A stretch of 64,000 nucleotides of DNA. Source: Streptomyces sp. NBC_01669. Its GTDB lineage: Bacteria; Actinomycetota; Actinomycetes; Streptomycetales; Streptomycetaceae. Below the pieces are notes generated by a model. The model had not been told where the DNA came from and did no database searches. It worked only from the letters and a program-made list of their open reading frames with translations. The translations under genes were made by a program, and so were the position numbers. Positions 44,496 through 52,876 of the stretch are shown here, piece by piece. How positions within the stretch are numbered: position 1 is the first letter of the stretch; each line of letters begins with the position of its first letter. Location of the stretch: positions 5,890,001 to 5,954,000 of the forward strand of contig NZ_JAPEQG010000001.1 of the NCBI RefSeq assembly GCF_026339735.1, in the 5' to 3' direction.

Positions 44496-46460
44496 ATGGA
44501 CACCTTGGACGCACTCATGCGGAGGACTGAGCCGTCGGCTCTTTTGACCCTTGACGGCACCATCCGCTCCCTCAACGCCTCGATGGCCACGACGCTGGGT
44601 AGGCCGCCGGAGCAGTGCGTAGGTCATGACTTCCTTGGCGTGCTACCTGATAGCCAGCGGGCCGCGGCCGAGAATCTGCTGACGCACGGGGCCACGACGA
44701 AGACGGTCGCGATGCGTGTGCTGCAGTTCCCGGGGCCGGGCAGCGCGCACGTGGTCAGCCTGGTCGAGGCCCGGCCGGCGGAGGATCTCGCGGGTGGCCA
44801 TCGGCTGGTGTGGGTGCACGTGGTGGACGCGCGCAACGACCTGGGCAGTCTGCTGATCCCGTTCCGGCTGGCGGCCGCGGCTGCAGACCTCGGCCTGTGG
44901 ATGTACTCACCCCAGGATCACCAGCTGGAATGGCTGGGTGGCGCACCCGCCCTGGCCGCGCCGTTCCCGGAGGCCTCGGTCCCCTTGTCCAGTCTGGTCG
45001 GTCGAGTTCACCCGGATGACCGGGAGGCCTTGGGACGGATCATCCACTCGACCACCGCCCAGTCCCCCTGGATCAGCTTGCGGTTCCTCACCGAGCAGGA
45101 CGGATGGCACCATGTGGCCTGCCAGATCCATCGGATCCAGCTGGGCTATGACGGCCCTGAGCAGGTCTTCGGGGTGTTCCGCGACGAGACCCGGCTCGAG
45201 GAGGGCCGACAGAAGGTGCTGGCCGCGGTGAGTGCGGAGCGGCTGCGTGCCGACGAGATCGCCGCCTTCGCCTCCGCCCTGATCACCGCCGCCACCGAGC
45301 AGGAGTTGCAGCAGGTCGTCCTGGCAAGGGTCGCCGCGACCTTCGGCGGCACGGGCGCCTTGCTTGCCCTCGTCGACGACCGGACGGGGCTCCTGCGCGT
45401 CTCCTCCGATGCCAGCGTCGACCCGCGGCAGATCGCCGCCATGGACGGCCTGTCGCTGGGTGATCCGCTACCGCTGACCTGCGTGGTCCGAACCGGCACG
45501 CCGCAATTCATCCCCAACCAGGAGGAGTTCATACGCCGCTGGCCGCAGGCAGTCTGTTTTCCGTGGATCGACTCCTTTGCCGCCATATCGATCACCTCCC
45601 TCAGCCCGGTCGGCGACCAGCCTGTCGGTGCTTGGGCGGTGACCTACGACAGCGAGCACCATTCGTCCCCGGACGAGCGCGCCCTCATGAGTACTCTGGC
45701 TGACCTGGCAGGTCAGGCACTCAAGCGCACCCGATTGCAGCAAGCCCGCATCGAGCTGGCCACGGCGCTCCAAGAGAGCATGCTGCCCACGCTGCCGGAG
45801 CATCTCCCGGGGCTGGAGATCGCCGCCCGCTACCGGCCCAGCCGGGACGGACTCGATATCGGCGGGGACTGGTACGACGCCTTCGTGATGCCCGACGGCA
45901 CGGTGGCCCTGGAGATCGGCGACAGCCAAGGACACGATGTGGATGCCGCCGCCTTCATGGGGCAGGTACGCGCCTCCATCCGCGCCATCGCCCCCCACGA
46001 ATCGAAGCCGGGAACCGTGCTGACGCGTACCAACGAGCTTCTCGTCACGATGGACGCGGCACGATTCGCCAGCTGCACCATGCTGTACTTCGATCCACGC
46101 GACGGACGGGTCGTCGGCGCCAGCGCAGGCCATGTGCCGTTGCTGTGTGTACGCGAAGACGGCAGCCGCGACATCCGCGAGCTGCCGGGCGGTCCGGTGT
46201 TGGGAGTCCTGCCCGGCACCGACTACCTCGAGGAGACCTTCACGCTGGAGGAGGACACCGCGCTGATCATGCTCACCGACGGCGTGGTCGAAGGGCCGGG
46301 CCTGACGCTGGACGCCGGACTGGAGCGGGCCGGAACGCTGGCCGCCCAAGCCCTCCACGACGGGCTGAACGCCGACGCGACCGCTGAACGAATCCTCGAC
46401 GCCGCGGTCGCGGTGGACCACCTCGACGACGTGGCCGTGCTGGTCATCAGGCGCACATGA
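44496..46460 (+). CDS. PAS/GAF SpoIIE-type phosphatase
   Basis: A 654-residue signalling phosphatase. ATG 44496 with GGGGAG 7 nt upstream is preferred to the in-frame TTG 44478. Regions: an N-terminal PAS-like domain (LDALMRRTEPSALLTLDGTIRSLN, about 3-100), a second PAS-like region (about 125-235), a GAF domain (about 260-415) and the PP2C domain (about 440-650) with IGGDWYDAFVMPDG, GDSQGHDVDAA, SAGHVPLL, LTDGVVEG and DDVAVLVI. The metal-binding Asp residues are present. It may dephosphorylate an anti-sigma antagonist. It stands between decayed genes and a hairpin element. Confidence 0.9.
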   Translation: MDTLDALMRRTEPSALLTLDGTIRSLNASMATTLGRPPEQCVGHDFLGVLPDSQRAAAENLLTHGATTKTVAMRVLQFPGPGSAHVVSLVEARPAEDLAGGHRLVWVHVVDARNDLGSLLIPFRLAAAAADLGLWMYSPQDHQLEWLGGAPALAAPFPEASVPLSSLVGRVHPDDREALGRIIHSTTAQSPWISLRFLTEQDGWHHVACQIHRIQLGYDGPEQVFGVFRDETRLEEGRQKVLAAVSAERLRADEIAAFASALITAATEQELQQVVLARVAATFGGTGALLALVDDRTGLLRVSSDASVDPRQIAAMDGLSLGDPLPLTCVVRTGTPQFIPNQEEFIRRWPQAVCFPWIDSFAAISITSLSPVGDQPVGAWAVTYDSEHHSSPDERALMSTLADLAGQALKRTRLQQARIELATALQESMLPTLPEHLPGLEIAARYRPSRDGLDIGGDWYDAFVMPDGTVALEIGDSQGHDVDAAAFMGQVRASIRAIAPHESKPGTVLTRTNELLVTMDAARFASCTMLYFDPRDGRVVGASAGHVPLLCVREDGSRDIRELPGGPVLGVLPGTDYLEETFTLEEDTALIMLTDGVVEGPGLTLDAGLERAGTLAAQALHDGLNADATAERILDAAVAVDHLDDVAVLVIRRT

Positions 46461-46521
46461 CGGCGCCCTTCGCTTCGCGCTGCGGGACCACGCAAGTGAG
46501 GAGGAGGCCTTCCCCGTACGC

Positions 46522-46594
46522 AGAAAGTGCCTTCCTGCTGGGACGACAGAAGCCTTGGATAAGTCCTGTCGTCCCAGGTCAGAAGGCACTTTCT
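46522..46594. repeat. Long inverted repeat, MITE-like or terminator
   Basis: Two 25-nt arms pair: AGAAAGTGCCTTC (46522-46534) with GAAGGCACTTTCT (46582-46594) and CTGGGACGACAG (46538-46549) with CTGTCGTCCCAG (46566-46577), around a 16-nt loop. It lies 61 nt after the phosphatase stop. Arm length exceeds most terminators and may be the fused ends of a transposable element; a terminator role for the phosphatase is also possible. Confidence 0.65.
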
Positions 46595-47371
46595 CGTCTC
46601 CGCTCGTGATCCGGACGCCACGGTGGTCCTACTGCCTGCTCCGTGTCACGCCCCAGCTGCGACGTGGCTGATCGACCGGCGGTCGGCGAACTGGCTACGC
46701 CACACAACCTTGAGAAGTCGATCCTCGTGCAATTCCAGAGAACCAGCCGCAAATCCACCTGGGGGCGGTCAAGCAGGCCTACCTCGGCCATGGCCTACTG
46801 GTCCAGGTACTGGCAGGCCCCCTTTCCCATCACTGAGTAATGACCGATGCAGGCTTCGGAAGAACGCAGGTTGATCCTCATCGACGCGGAACCGGCGATG
46901 AGGTCGTCAACGCGGCCACGGGCCGACGCCTGGACGACAGCAAGGCATTCGGCTCCCCGCCGGCCCCGCCGCCGGCGGGGTCATGCGGGCCCACCACCTG
47001 GGCCCCGACCGGAGACAGTCTGTGGGCCCACCGGGCGTGGGCCGGTGTGGGGAGCTCGCGATTGACGTGGAAGGCGAACCGGTGCCGGGCGCATGGCGCC
47101 TGCTCCCTCGAGACTTCCTCGACGGCCCGCTTTCGCAACAATGAATCAGGGCACTGAGGTGATCCCGAATCCGTTTTTTAGTCGCCAGGATTATATTCGG
47201 AAAGCATCTGTTTACTCGACGCCACTCGCTGGTCCGACGGTATGCGGGGCGGCCCCGCTTTGCGTTTTCCGGGCGACTGCTCCAAGGACTCCCTTTATCG
47301 CTGACAGGGAGCGGCTTATGTGGCCGCATTGCTCCAATGCTGCGGCTTGCTGGGATGACGCGCCGAGGCTA
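46595..47371. other. Non-coding or degraded stretch before the IS element
   Basis: No gene is recognised in these 777 nt. Open frames are under 110 codons and have no known motif. A piece reading GELAIDVEGEPVPGAWRLL and ending at about 47138 looks coding-like but has no identifiable start. AT content rises near 47150-47220. It may be remains of genes. Confidence 0.4.
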
Positions 47372-48542
47372 GTGTCTCGTGATTCCGTCAGCGTTACTTG
47401 ATCTCGCGTGGCTCGTTCTCTTGGCATGGAGCTCTCTGTGGAACAGGCCGCCGAGTTGCGGGAGTTGGTCAACAGTCGGGACGTGCCCGCGGATATAGCC
47501 ATGCGGGCCCGGATCGTCCTGTGGTCGGGCGAGGGACGTCGGCGCAAGGACATTGCCGAGCTGCTCGGGGTGTCGCTGCCGACCGTGGACCGCTGGAAGA
47601 CCCGTTATGCCGAGCACGGGTTGGCCGGCCTGGAAGGCGACCGGCCCGGCGGGGCCCGGGAGCAGGTTCCGGCGCGGATTCGAGCTCGGGTGATCGCGCT
47701 GACGCGCATGACGCCGCCGGCCGTCACCGGTCTTTCGCATTGGTCCACACGCGAGCTGGCGAAGTATTTGAAGCGGACCGAGAACGTCACCGTGTCCTGG
47801 CACTACGTTGCGCGGATCTGGCGCGAGGAGAATCTCAAGCCGCACCGCAATGGCACCTTCAAGATTTCGAAGGACCCTGCGTTCGCGGACAAGGTCGCCG
47901 ATGTCGTCGGCCTCTACCTCGCTCCGCCGGGCGGCGCGGTCGTGCTGTCCATCGACGAGAAAACGCAGGTCCAGGCGCTGGACCGGACCCAGCCGGTGCT
48001 GCCCGTCACCTTCGCGGCCACCGAGAAACGCACGCACGACTACGTCCGGCACGGCACCACGAACCTGTTCGCCGCACTCAACGTCGGCACCGGCGAAGTC
48101 ATCGGCGAGTGCAAGCCGAGCCGGAACGGCAAGAACTTCCTGGCCTTCCTGAAGAAGGCGGTGAAACCGCACGGGGGCAAGGAGATCCACGTCGTTCTGG
48201 ACAACCTCTCCACCCACACCACGCCGGAGGTGAAGGCATGGCTGGCGAGTAATCCGCACGTCCACTTCCACTTCACCCCCGTCGGGTCTTCCTGGATCAA
48301 CCAAATCGAGACCTGGTTCGGAATGCTGACCCGCCAGTCGATCCGCCGCGGCACGTTCTCCAGTGTGAACGTCCTGATCAAGCAGATCCGTGACTACATC
48401 GACTCCTGGAACTCCGAGGCCAGACCGTTCACCTGGACCGCAACTGCCGAAGAGATCCTGACGAAGGTCCGACTCGTCCAGACCAACGTCAAGAAACTCG
48501 TCGCAAACAACTCAAAGTGATGCAAACGGAATCACGAGACAC
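47372..48542 (+). mobile_element. Intact IS630-family insertion sequence
   Basis: The element of 1171 bp has perfect 17-bp terminal inverted repeats (GTGTCTCGTGATTCCGT at 47372-47388 and its complement at 48526-48542). It is flanked by TA at both ends (47370-47371 and 48543-48544), the usual target duplication. Outside this, GAGGC and GCCTC flank the TAs, so the empty target was the palindrome GAGGCTAGCCTC. It carries one complete transposase gene. Ends are well preserved, suggesting a recent insertion. Confidence 0.93.
47408..48520 (+). CDS. IS630-family transposase
   Basis: A 370-residue DDE transposase. N-terminal HTH (IVLWSGEGRRRKDIAELLGVSLPTVDRWK, about residues 37-65), then an HTH-like region (WSTRELAKYLKR). 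DDE motifs appear as VVLSIDEKTQVQALD (first Asp about residue 182), VVLDNLSTH (second Asp about 264) and SSWINQIETWF (Glu about 302). GTG 47408 gives MARSLGMELSVEQ. The gene fills nearly the whole element and no stops interrupt it, so it may be active. Confidence 0.95.
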   Translation: MARSLGMELSVEQAAELRELVNSRDVPADIAMRARIVLWSGEGRRRKDIAELLGVSLPTVDRWKTRYAEHGLAGLEGDRPGGAREQVPARIRARVIALTRMTPPAVTGLSHWSTRELAKYLKRTENVTVSWHYVARIWREENLKPHRNGTFKISKDPAFADKVADVVGLYLAPPGGAVVLSIDEKTQVQALDRTQPVLPVTFAATEKRTHDYVRHGTTNLFAALNVGTGEVIGECKPSRNGKNFLAFLKKAVKPHGGKEIHVVLDNLSTHTTPEVKAWLASNPHVHFHFTPVGSSWINQIETWFGMLTRQSIRRGTFSSVNVLIKQIRDYIDSWNSEARPFTWTATAEEILTKVRLVQTNVKKLVANNSK

Positions 48543-48554
48543 TAGCCTCAACAT

Positions 48555-49496
48555 ATGGCCAAGGCGTCGCCCGGTTCAGGTGACAACAAGGAGCTGAGCG
48601 AATTTCTGCGCTCGCGGCGCGCCCGGGTGACTCCTGAGCAGGCCGGGGTCACGCCCGGGGCGAGTCGGCGTGTTCCGGGACTCCGCCGCGAGGAGGTTGC
48701 GCTCTCGGCCGGATTGAGCGCGGACTACTACATCCGTCTGGAACGCGGACGGGTGGCCAACGCCTCGGAAGCGGTGTTGGAGGCTGTCGCCCGGGCTCTG
48801 CGGCTGGATGATGTAGAGCGCGCGCATCTGTTCAACCTGGCCAGGCCGCAGTCCGTGGCGAGAGTGAGCCGGCCCGCCGTTCCGCGGCGAGTGCGTCCGG
48901 GTGCGTACGCGCTGCTTGAGGTTCTTCGGGATGCCCCTGCCATGATTCTGGACGGCCGTATGGACGTCCTTGCTCTTAATCGGATGGCTCGCGCGATATT
49001 TGTCGATTTCGAGGCCAGGCCGGCCCGCGAGCGTAATTTGGCGCGATTTGTGTTTCTCGACCCTGCGGCGCGTGAACTATTTATTGACTGGGACATGGCC
49101 GCCCGCATGGTCGTTACAGGTTTGCATCTGTATGCGGGTCGGCATCCGAACGACCCGCAACTGGCCGAGCTGATTGATCAGCTGTCGGCCGTGGACGAAG
49201 ACTTCCGCCGATGGTGGGCCGCGCACGATGTGGAGGAATTTTCCCACGGCACCAGACACTACCGGCACCCACTGCTCGGCGAAGTCACCTTGAACTATGA
49301 GACCCTCATATTTCCCGGTGACCCGGACCACTGGTTGTTCGTGAGTACAGCTCAACCCGGCTCCCCGTCTTCTGAAGCCTTGCGCACCCTCGCCGGCCGG
49401 ATCGGTGACCTGGACACCTCGGTACATGCAGGTTCCGCGAGCGGTTCCGAGCGACTGTCTGACCGTCAGCTCCAAGTCCACCGGGAAAAGGGTTGA
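48555..49496 (+). CDS. XRE-family regulator with MmyB-like ligand domain
   Basis: A 313-residue regulator. HTH region about residues 8-80 (ELSEFLRSRRARVTPEQAG, GLRREEVALSAGLSADYYIRLERGR). The MmyB-type domain runs from about 110 to 270 (YALLEVLRDAPAMILDGRMDVLALNRMARAIF, DWDMAARMVVTGLHLYAGRHP, HPLLGEVTLNYETLIFPGDPDHWLFV). Such proteins usually control an adjacent oxidoreductase, but none is nearby. Only 10 nt separate ATG 48555 from the IS630 target duplication, and no ribosome site is visible in that gap, so expression may be lost or altered. Confidence 0.88.
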   Translation: MAKASPGSGDNKELSEFLRSRRARVTPEQAGVTPGASRRVPGLRREEVALSAGLSADYYIRLERGRVANASEAVLEAVARALRLDDVERAHLFNLARPQSVARVSRPAVPRRVRPGAYALLEVLRDAPAMILDGRMDVLALNRMARAIFVDFEARPARERNLARFVFLDPAARELFIDWDMAARMVVTGLHLYAGRHPNDPQLAELIDQLSAVDEDFRRWWAAHDVEEFSHGTRHYRHPLLGEVTLNYETLIFPGDPDHWLFVSTAQPGSPSSEALRTLAGRIGDLDTSVHAGSASGSERLSDRQLQVHREKG

Positions 49497-49563
49497 CGTC
49501 TGACGGTCTACCGCCGATCCCTCCCTGCGACGGCCACGGTCACGTGCGCCGGCAGGGAGGCGG

Positions 49564-49839
49564 TTACGATGGAGGGTTGGCCGCCATCCGGCAGGCACCG
49601 TTCGCGGCGCCGCCCGGCACGCCGGCCCCGGTCAGGGCACTCACACAGCCTTGCAGGTCACCGTGCACACCTTGGGTGCACGCCGTTCCGACAGTGTCCG
49701 AGACTTCGACGCCCGCCTGCTGGACCATGTTCGTGCAGGCCGGGATGTCCGCGTGGGCAGCGGGTGCGGCGAAGGCCACGCCGCCCACTGCGAGGGTCAG
49801 ACCGGTGAGGATTCCGGCTGTACGGGCCGACGTGCGCAT
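49564..49839 (-). CDS. Small secreted protein with four cysteines
   Basis: A 91-residue exported protein. ATG 49839 (MRTSARTAGILTG) is preferred because AGGTGG lies just upstream; GTG at 49848 adds three residues. Signal cleavage is expected after AAPAAHA (about 28). The mature part (DIPACTNMVQQAGVEVSD...) has cysteines in ACTN, TACTQG, LQGCVS and GACRMA, probably two disulfides, and is rich in Gly/Val/Ala. No catalytic motif. I do not recognise the family; it could be a small wall-associated or extracellular protein. Confidence 0.75.
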   Translation of the reverse strand: MRTSARTAGILTGLTLAVGGVAFAAPAAHADIPACTNMVQQAGVEVSDTVGTACTQGVHGDLQGCVSALTGAGVPGGAANGACRMAANPPS

Positions 49840-49999
49840 GGGAGCCACCTGCTCTCAAGGGTTGGTCGGGGACTCGCGGATTCAACGCCGAGCAGCGGAC
49901 GCGGCCGGTGTACAAGTACGGTCCCGGGCCCCCGCACCCGTCGGCTCGGCAGGACCGCCCCTTCTCCGTCCGACGCTAGAACAGTCCGCCGCCGCGCGC

Positions 50000-50237
50000 A
50001 CTCCGGCCCGGTGGCGGGACACTCCCCGGCCGGTTTCGTGAACACATTGCGACGGAGAAACTCAAGCCTGTGATCTGCTCTTCCCGGGGGAGAACCGGTG
50101 GCCTGCTCTCGGGGTCGGTATTCCGGCGGGCCTGGCGGACTACGCGCAAGGAAGTCCTCGCCCCCGAGGAGTTTGCTTCGCCGCTCGGCAAGCGGGCCAA
50201 TGTGCGAATCTTCGCAGCACTCATGCTCGGTCAATGA
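50000..50237 (+). pseudogene. Tyrosine-recombinase fossil (older integrase)
   Basis: Three short frames in order match the integrase at 53411-54169: REHIATEKLKP (50034 on), DLLFPGEN, then GGLLSGSVFRRAWRTTRKEVLAPEEFASPLGKR, ending at 50237. At least two frameshifts separate them. The equivalent integrase segment there reads RQHIEDEQLQPGDLLFQGE and GGILAGSVLRRAWPGARK. The catalytic C-terminal region (RHTRL and Tyr) is missing. It indicates an earlier insertion by a related element. Confidence 0.7.
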
Positions 50238-50355
50238 GGTGGAACGCAGTTATTGCCGCATGTGTATATGAGCCTATCTCTTCCGCCGGTGTCGGACTTT
50301 CTCATAACCGTGCCTTAGGGCGCAGGAACCCACCCCTATGAGCTGAAGGGGCATC

Positions 50356-50662
50356 ATGTCTGTTCGCACGTCGGTCAGGCGCGTCGCTCAGGTCGCCAGG
50401 CGGAATCGCCAACGCAGGCGTCCAGTTGACGGTCCGGGACAGCAACATCAACGACAACATGGCGGGTGATGGTGGTGGGATCGTCAATCTCAGCGGCATC
50501 GTCAACCTGATCCGCACCAACGTCAATAGCAACGCGGCCACAGACGGAGTAGGCGCCGGCGGCATTCTCAGGACCGGCGGCACAGTCAGCCTCAACAGCA
50601 GCCGAGTCCGCGGCAACGTGCCGACGAACTGTGCGGGCACGGTACCCGGCTGTACCGGTTGA
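50356..50662 (+). pseudogene. Right-handed beta-helix protein fragment
   Basis: ATG 50356 with GAAGGGG upstream starts an N-terminal piece (MSVRTSVRRVAQ). In another frame, from about 50397, the sequence reads GGIANAGVQLTVRDSNINDNMAGDGGG and continues with NLSGIVNLIRTNVNSNAA and GGILRTGGTVSLNSSRVRGN to a stop at 50662. This is the repeat pattern of secreted beta-helix proteins with the CXG end. The junction points to an internal deletion and a frameshift, so the original product was much longer. Confidence 0.65.
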
Positions 50663-50753
50663 ACCGATGCCGCGCCAGAGCCTCCCAGCTTCTGGCGCGG
50701 CACCGTCTTGCAGGGGTGGACCATTTAACCCCCCGCCCTTACAAGCAAAATGC

Positions 50754-51224
50754 TCAGCCGCAGTTGCAACTCGCTGCCGTCGCGGCCGTTTCGGTGTTCT
50801 GGCTGGTGCAGCAGCCGTTGCCGGTGGTGTTGGGGTCGGCGCTCTTGCCGAGGGTGTCGTCGTCGGCCTTGACCACGTAGACCTCCCAGGGCTCCTTGCC
50901 GGGGCCGTGCACCCAGACCTTGTCCTGGAGGGCGTAGCAGCAGGATGTGTCGTTCTCCTCGAAGGTGGCCAGGCCGGCGTCCTTGAGCCGGGCGGTGGCC
51001 GCGTTGACCTTGTCGGTGGACTCGACCTCGACGCCGAGGTGGTCCAGCCGGGTCTCCTCGCCGGGCTCGCCCTCGATGAGTACGAGCTTGAGCGGGGGCT
51101 CAGTGATGGCGAAGTTGGCGTAGCCCTCGCGCCGCTTGGCCGGTTCGGTGCCGAACAGCTTCGAGTAGAAGGCGATCGACGCCTCCAGGTCGCTGACCCG
51201 CAGGGCGAGCTGAGCACGGGACAT
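50754..51224 (-). CDS. arsI: ArsI/CadI-type VOC metalloenzyme, C-As lyase candidate
   Basis: A 156-residue vicinal-oxygen-chelate protein. It starts at ATG 51224 (MSRAQLALRVSDLEASIAFYSKLFG). The fold's metal ligands would be Gln5, His62 (LDHLGVEV) and Glu114 (EPWEVYVV). A vicinal Cys95-Cys96 pair (NDTSCCYAL) is like the methylarsenite-binding pair of ArsI. The C-terminal end is Cys-rich (GNGCC, SCNCG). It is divergent from arsR in an arsenic cluster. ArsI cleaves the C-As bond of trivalent organoarsenicals; CadI activity is the alternative. Confidence 0.88.
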   Translation of the reverse strand: MSRAQLALRVSDLEASIAFYSKLFGTEPAKRREGYANFAITEPPLKLVLIEGEPGEETRLDHLGVEVESTDKVNAATARLKDAGLATFEENDTSCCYALQDKVWVHGPGKEPWEVYVVKADDDTLGKSADPNTTGNGCCTSQNTETAATAASCNCG

Positions 51225-51241
51225 GGCAGGGCTCCCATCGG

Positions 51242-51284
51242 CTTGGATTGATGCCTGTCGATGCAACCTTGCGACTTGGATCGA
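51242..51284. promoter_or_regulatory. Direct repeats in the arsI/arsR spacer
   Basis: CTTGGATTGA (51242-51251) and CTTGGATCGA (51275-51284) are direct repeats 33 nt apart (about three helical turns) in the 79-nt spacer between divergent arsI and arsR. They may bind ArsR dimers. This is a proposal. Confidence 0.45.
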
Positions 51285-51303
51285 AGGATGTCAACATAGA
51301 AGC

Positions 51304-51684
51304 ATGTCGAAGCAAGAGCTTGTGGTGCTCGGACAGAGCGACGAGAACGGCGCATGCTGCCCCGGGCTGGTGACCGCACCGCTGGACGAGGACCAGGCGG
51401 CGGAGCTGGCGAAGCTGTTCAAGGCGCTGGGCGACCCCGTGCGGCTGCGGCTGCTGTCGTTGATCGCCTCGCGGGCGGGCGGTGAGGTCTGCGTGTGTGA
51501 CCTGACCCCGGCCTTCGACCTGTCCCAGCCGACGATCTCGCATCACCTCAAGCTGCTGCGGCAGGCCGGTCTGATCGACTGCGAGCGCCGGGGTACGTGG
51601 GTCTACTACTGGGCGCTGCCGGCCACCCTCGACCGGCTCGCCGCCTTCCTGGAGACATCGCAGACGGCCGAGGCAACCGCATGA
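51304..51684 (+). CDS. arsR: ArsR-family arsenic-responsive repressor
   Basis: A 126-residue winged-helix repressor. ATG 51304 gives MSKQELVVLGQ. HTH region LFKALGDPVRLRLLSLIAS and SQPTISHHLKLLRQAGLI. Cysteines at 18 and 19 (ACCPG) and 63 and 65 (EVCVCDL) suit As(III) binding, with the Cys63/Cys65 pair being the classical site of E. coli-type ArsR and the N-terminal pair resembling other actinobacterial ArsR proteins. It overlaps the channel gene by ATGA and is divergent from arsI, so it probably controls all cluster genes. Confidence 0.93.
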   Translation: MSKQELVVLGQSDENGACCPGLVTAPLDEDQAAELAKLFKALGDPVRLRLLSLIASRAGGEVCVCDLTPAFDLSQPTISHHLKLLRQAGLIDCERRGTWVYYWALPATLDRLAAFLETSQTAEATA

Positions 51685-52424
51685 CCGCGTCGCTGGGACG
51701 GCGGGCCCTCGCCGAAGCCATCGGCTCGGCCGCGCTGGTCGCAGTGGTCGTCGGCTCCGGCATCCAGGCAACCGAGCTGTCCAGGGACGTCGGCGTGCAG
51801 CTGCTGGCCAACTCGCTGGCCACCGTCTTCGGGCTCGGCGTGCTCATCGCACTGCTCGGGCCGGCCTCGGGTGCGCACTTCAATCCTGTCGTCACCCTCG
51901 TGGCCTGGTTCACCGGCCGCCGCAGCGGGGATGGGCTGACCGCGCGGGACGTCGCCTTGTACATCCCGGCCCAGATTGCGGGCGCCATCGCCGGTGCCGT
52001 CCTGGCCGACGTCATGTTCGGCAAGCCGCTCGTGCAGTGGTCCACCCATGACCGCTTTGCCGGTCACCTGTGGCTGGGCGAGGTGGTCGCGACCGCCGGA
52101 CTCATCCTTCTGATCTTCGGACTGGCCCGCACCGACCGGGCCCATTTCAGCGCCGTGGCCGTGGCGTCCTACATCGGTGCGGCGTACTGGTTCACGTCCT
52201 CCACCTCGTTCGCGAACCCTGCGGTCACCATCGGCCGTGCCTTCACCGACACGTTCGCCGGCATCGCCCCTGGCTCGCTCGGCCCGTTCATCGCGGCCCA
52301 GTTGGTCGGTGCCGCGCTCGGGCTGGGGCTGGTGTTCGCGGTGTTCGGACGCCCGGCACCCGCACGCATCAGCACCGCACTGCTTCCAGGCGAACCCGAA
52401 CTCGCCGCCCCGACGATCCCCTGA
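51681..52424 (+). CDS. aqpS: Aquaglyceroporin (arsenite channel AqpS-like)
   Basis: A 247-residue MIP-family channel with six membrane segments. ATG 51681 overlaps arsR (ATGA). The two half-helix motifs are HFNPVV (about residue 70) and FANPAV (about 178). In Sinorhizobium, AqpS in an ars operon lets arsenite flow out down its gradient after ArsC reduces arsenate. Here it lies between arsR and arsC and no ArsB/Acr3 pump is encoded, giving the same arrangement. Some related actinobacterial arsenic clusters carry it with ArsC. Confidence 0.9.
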   Translation: MTASLGRRALAEAIGSAALVAVVVGSGIQATELSRDVGVQLLANSLATVFGLGVLIALLGPASGAHFNPVVTLVAWFTGRRSGDGLTARDVALYIPAQIAGAIAGAVLADVMFGKPLVQWSTHDRFAGHLWLGEVVATAGLILLIFGLARTDRAHFSAVAVASYIGAAYWFTSSTSFANPAVTIGRAFTDTFAGIAPGSLGPFIAAQLVGAALGLGLVFAVFGRPAPARISTALLPGEPELAAPTIP

Positions 52425-52453
52425 CCAGCCCGCTCCCGAGAGAGACACCCGCC

Positions 52454-52876
52454 ATGAACACCCCCGCTGAACGCACGTCCGTGCTGTTCGTCTGCGTCCA
52501 CAACGCCGGGCGCTCCCAGATGGCCGCCGCGTTCCTCACCCACCTTGCGGGCGGCCGCGTACAGGTACGTTCCGCCGGGTCCACGCCCGCCGACACGGTC
52601 AACCCGGCCGTCGTCGAAGCGATGGCGGAGGCAGGCATCGACATCTCTGCCGAGGTGCCCAAGGTGCTCACCGTTGAAGCCGTTCAGGCCTCCGACGTGG
52701 TCATTACGATGGGCTGCGGCGACACCTGCCCGGTCTTCCTGGGCAAGCGTTACCTCGACTGGGAGCTCCCCGACCCGGCCGGACAGGGCGTCGACGCCGT
52801 TCGCCCCATACGTGACGAGATCGAGAAGCGCATCCGCGGGCTGCTCGACGAGATCGCTTCTGTGAGTCAAGCGTGA
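52454..52876 (+). CDS. arsC: Arsenate reductase, low-molecular-weight phosphatase type
   Basis: A 140-residue LMW-PTP-fold reductase. The P-loop is FVCVHNAGRSQM (Cys about 14) and later cysteines are in MGCGDTCPVF (about residues 86-92). These fit the ArsC family using thioredoxin or mycothiol/mycoredoxin; which one cannot be decided. ATG 52454 follows 30 nt after the channel gene. It reduces As(V) to As(III) for export through the channel. Confidence 0.93.
   Translation: MNTPAERTSVLFVCVHNAGRSQMAAAFLTHLAGGRVQVRSAGSTPADTVNPAVVEAMAEAGIDISAEVPKVLTVEAVQASDVVITMGCGDTCPVFLGKRYLDWELPDPAGQGVDAVRPIRDEIEKRIRGLLDEIASVSQA

Noticed and set aside
46595..47371. Several short open frames as genes before the IS element
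   Set aside because: None has a ribosome site, a domain or consistent codon bias over its whole length; listed as degraded or non-coding DNA.
50029..50240. tRNA 3'-end duplicate (att site) next to the older integrase fossil
   Set aside because: I looked for the tRNA-Arg 3' sequence (GCAGGTTCGAGTCCTGC) after the fossil and did not find it.
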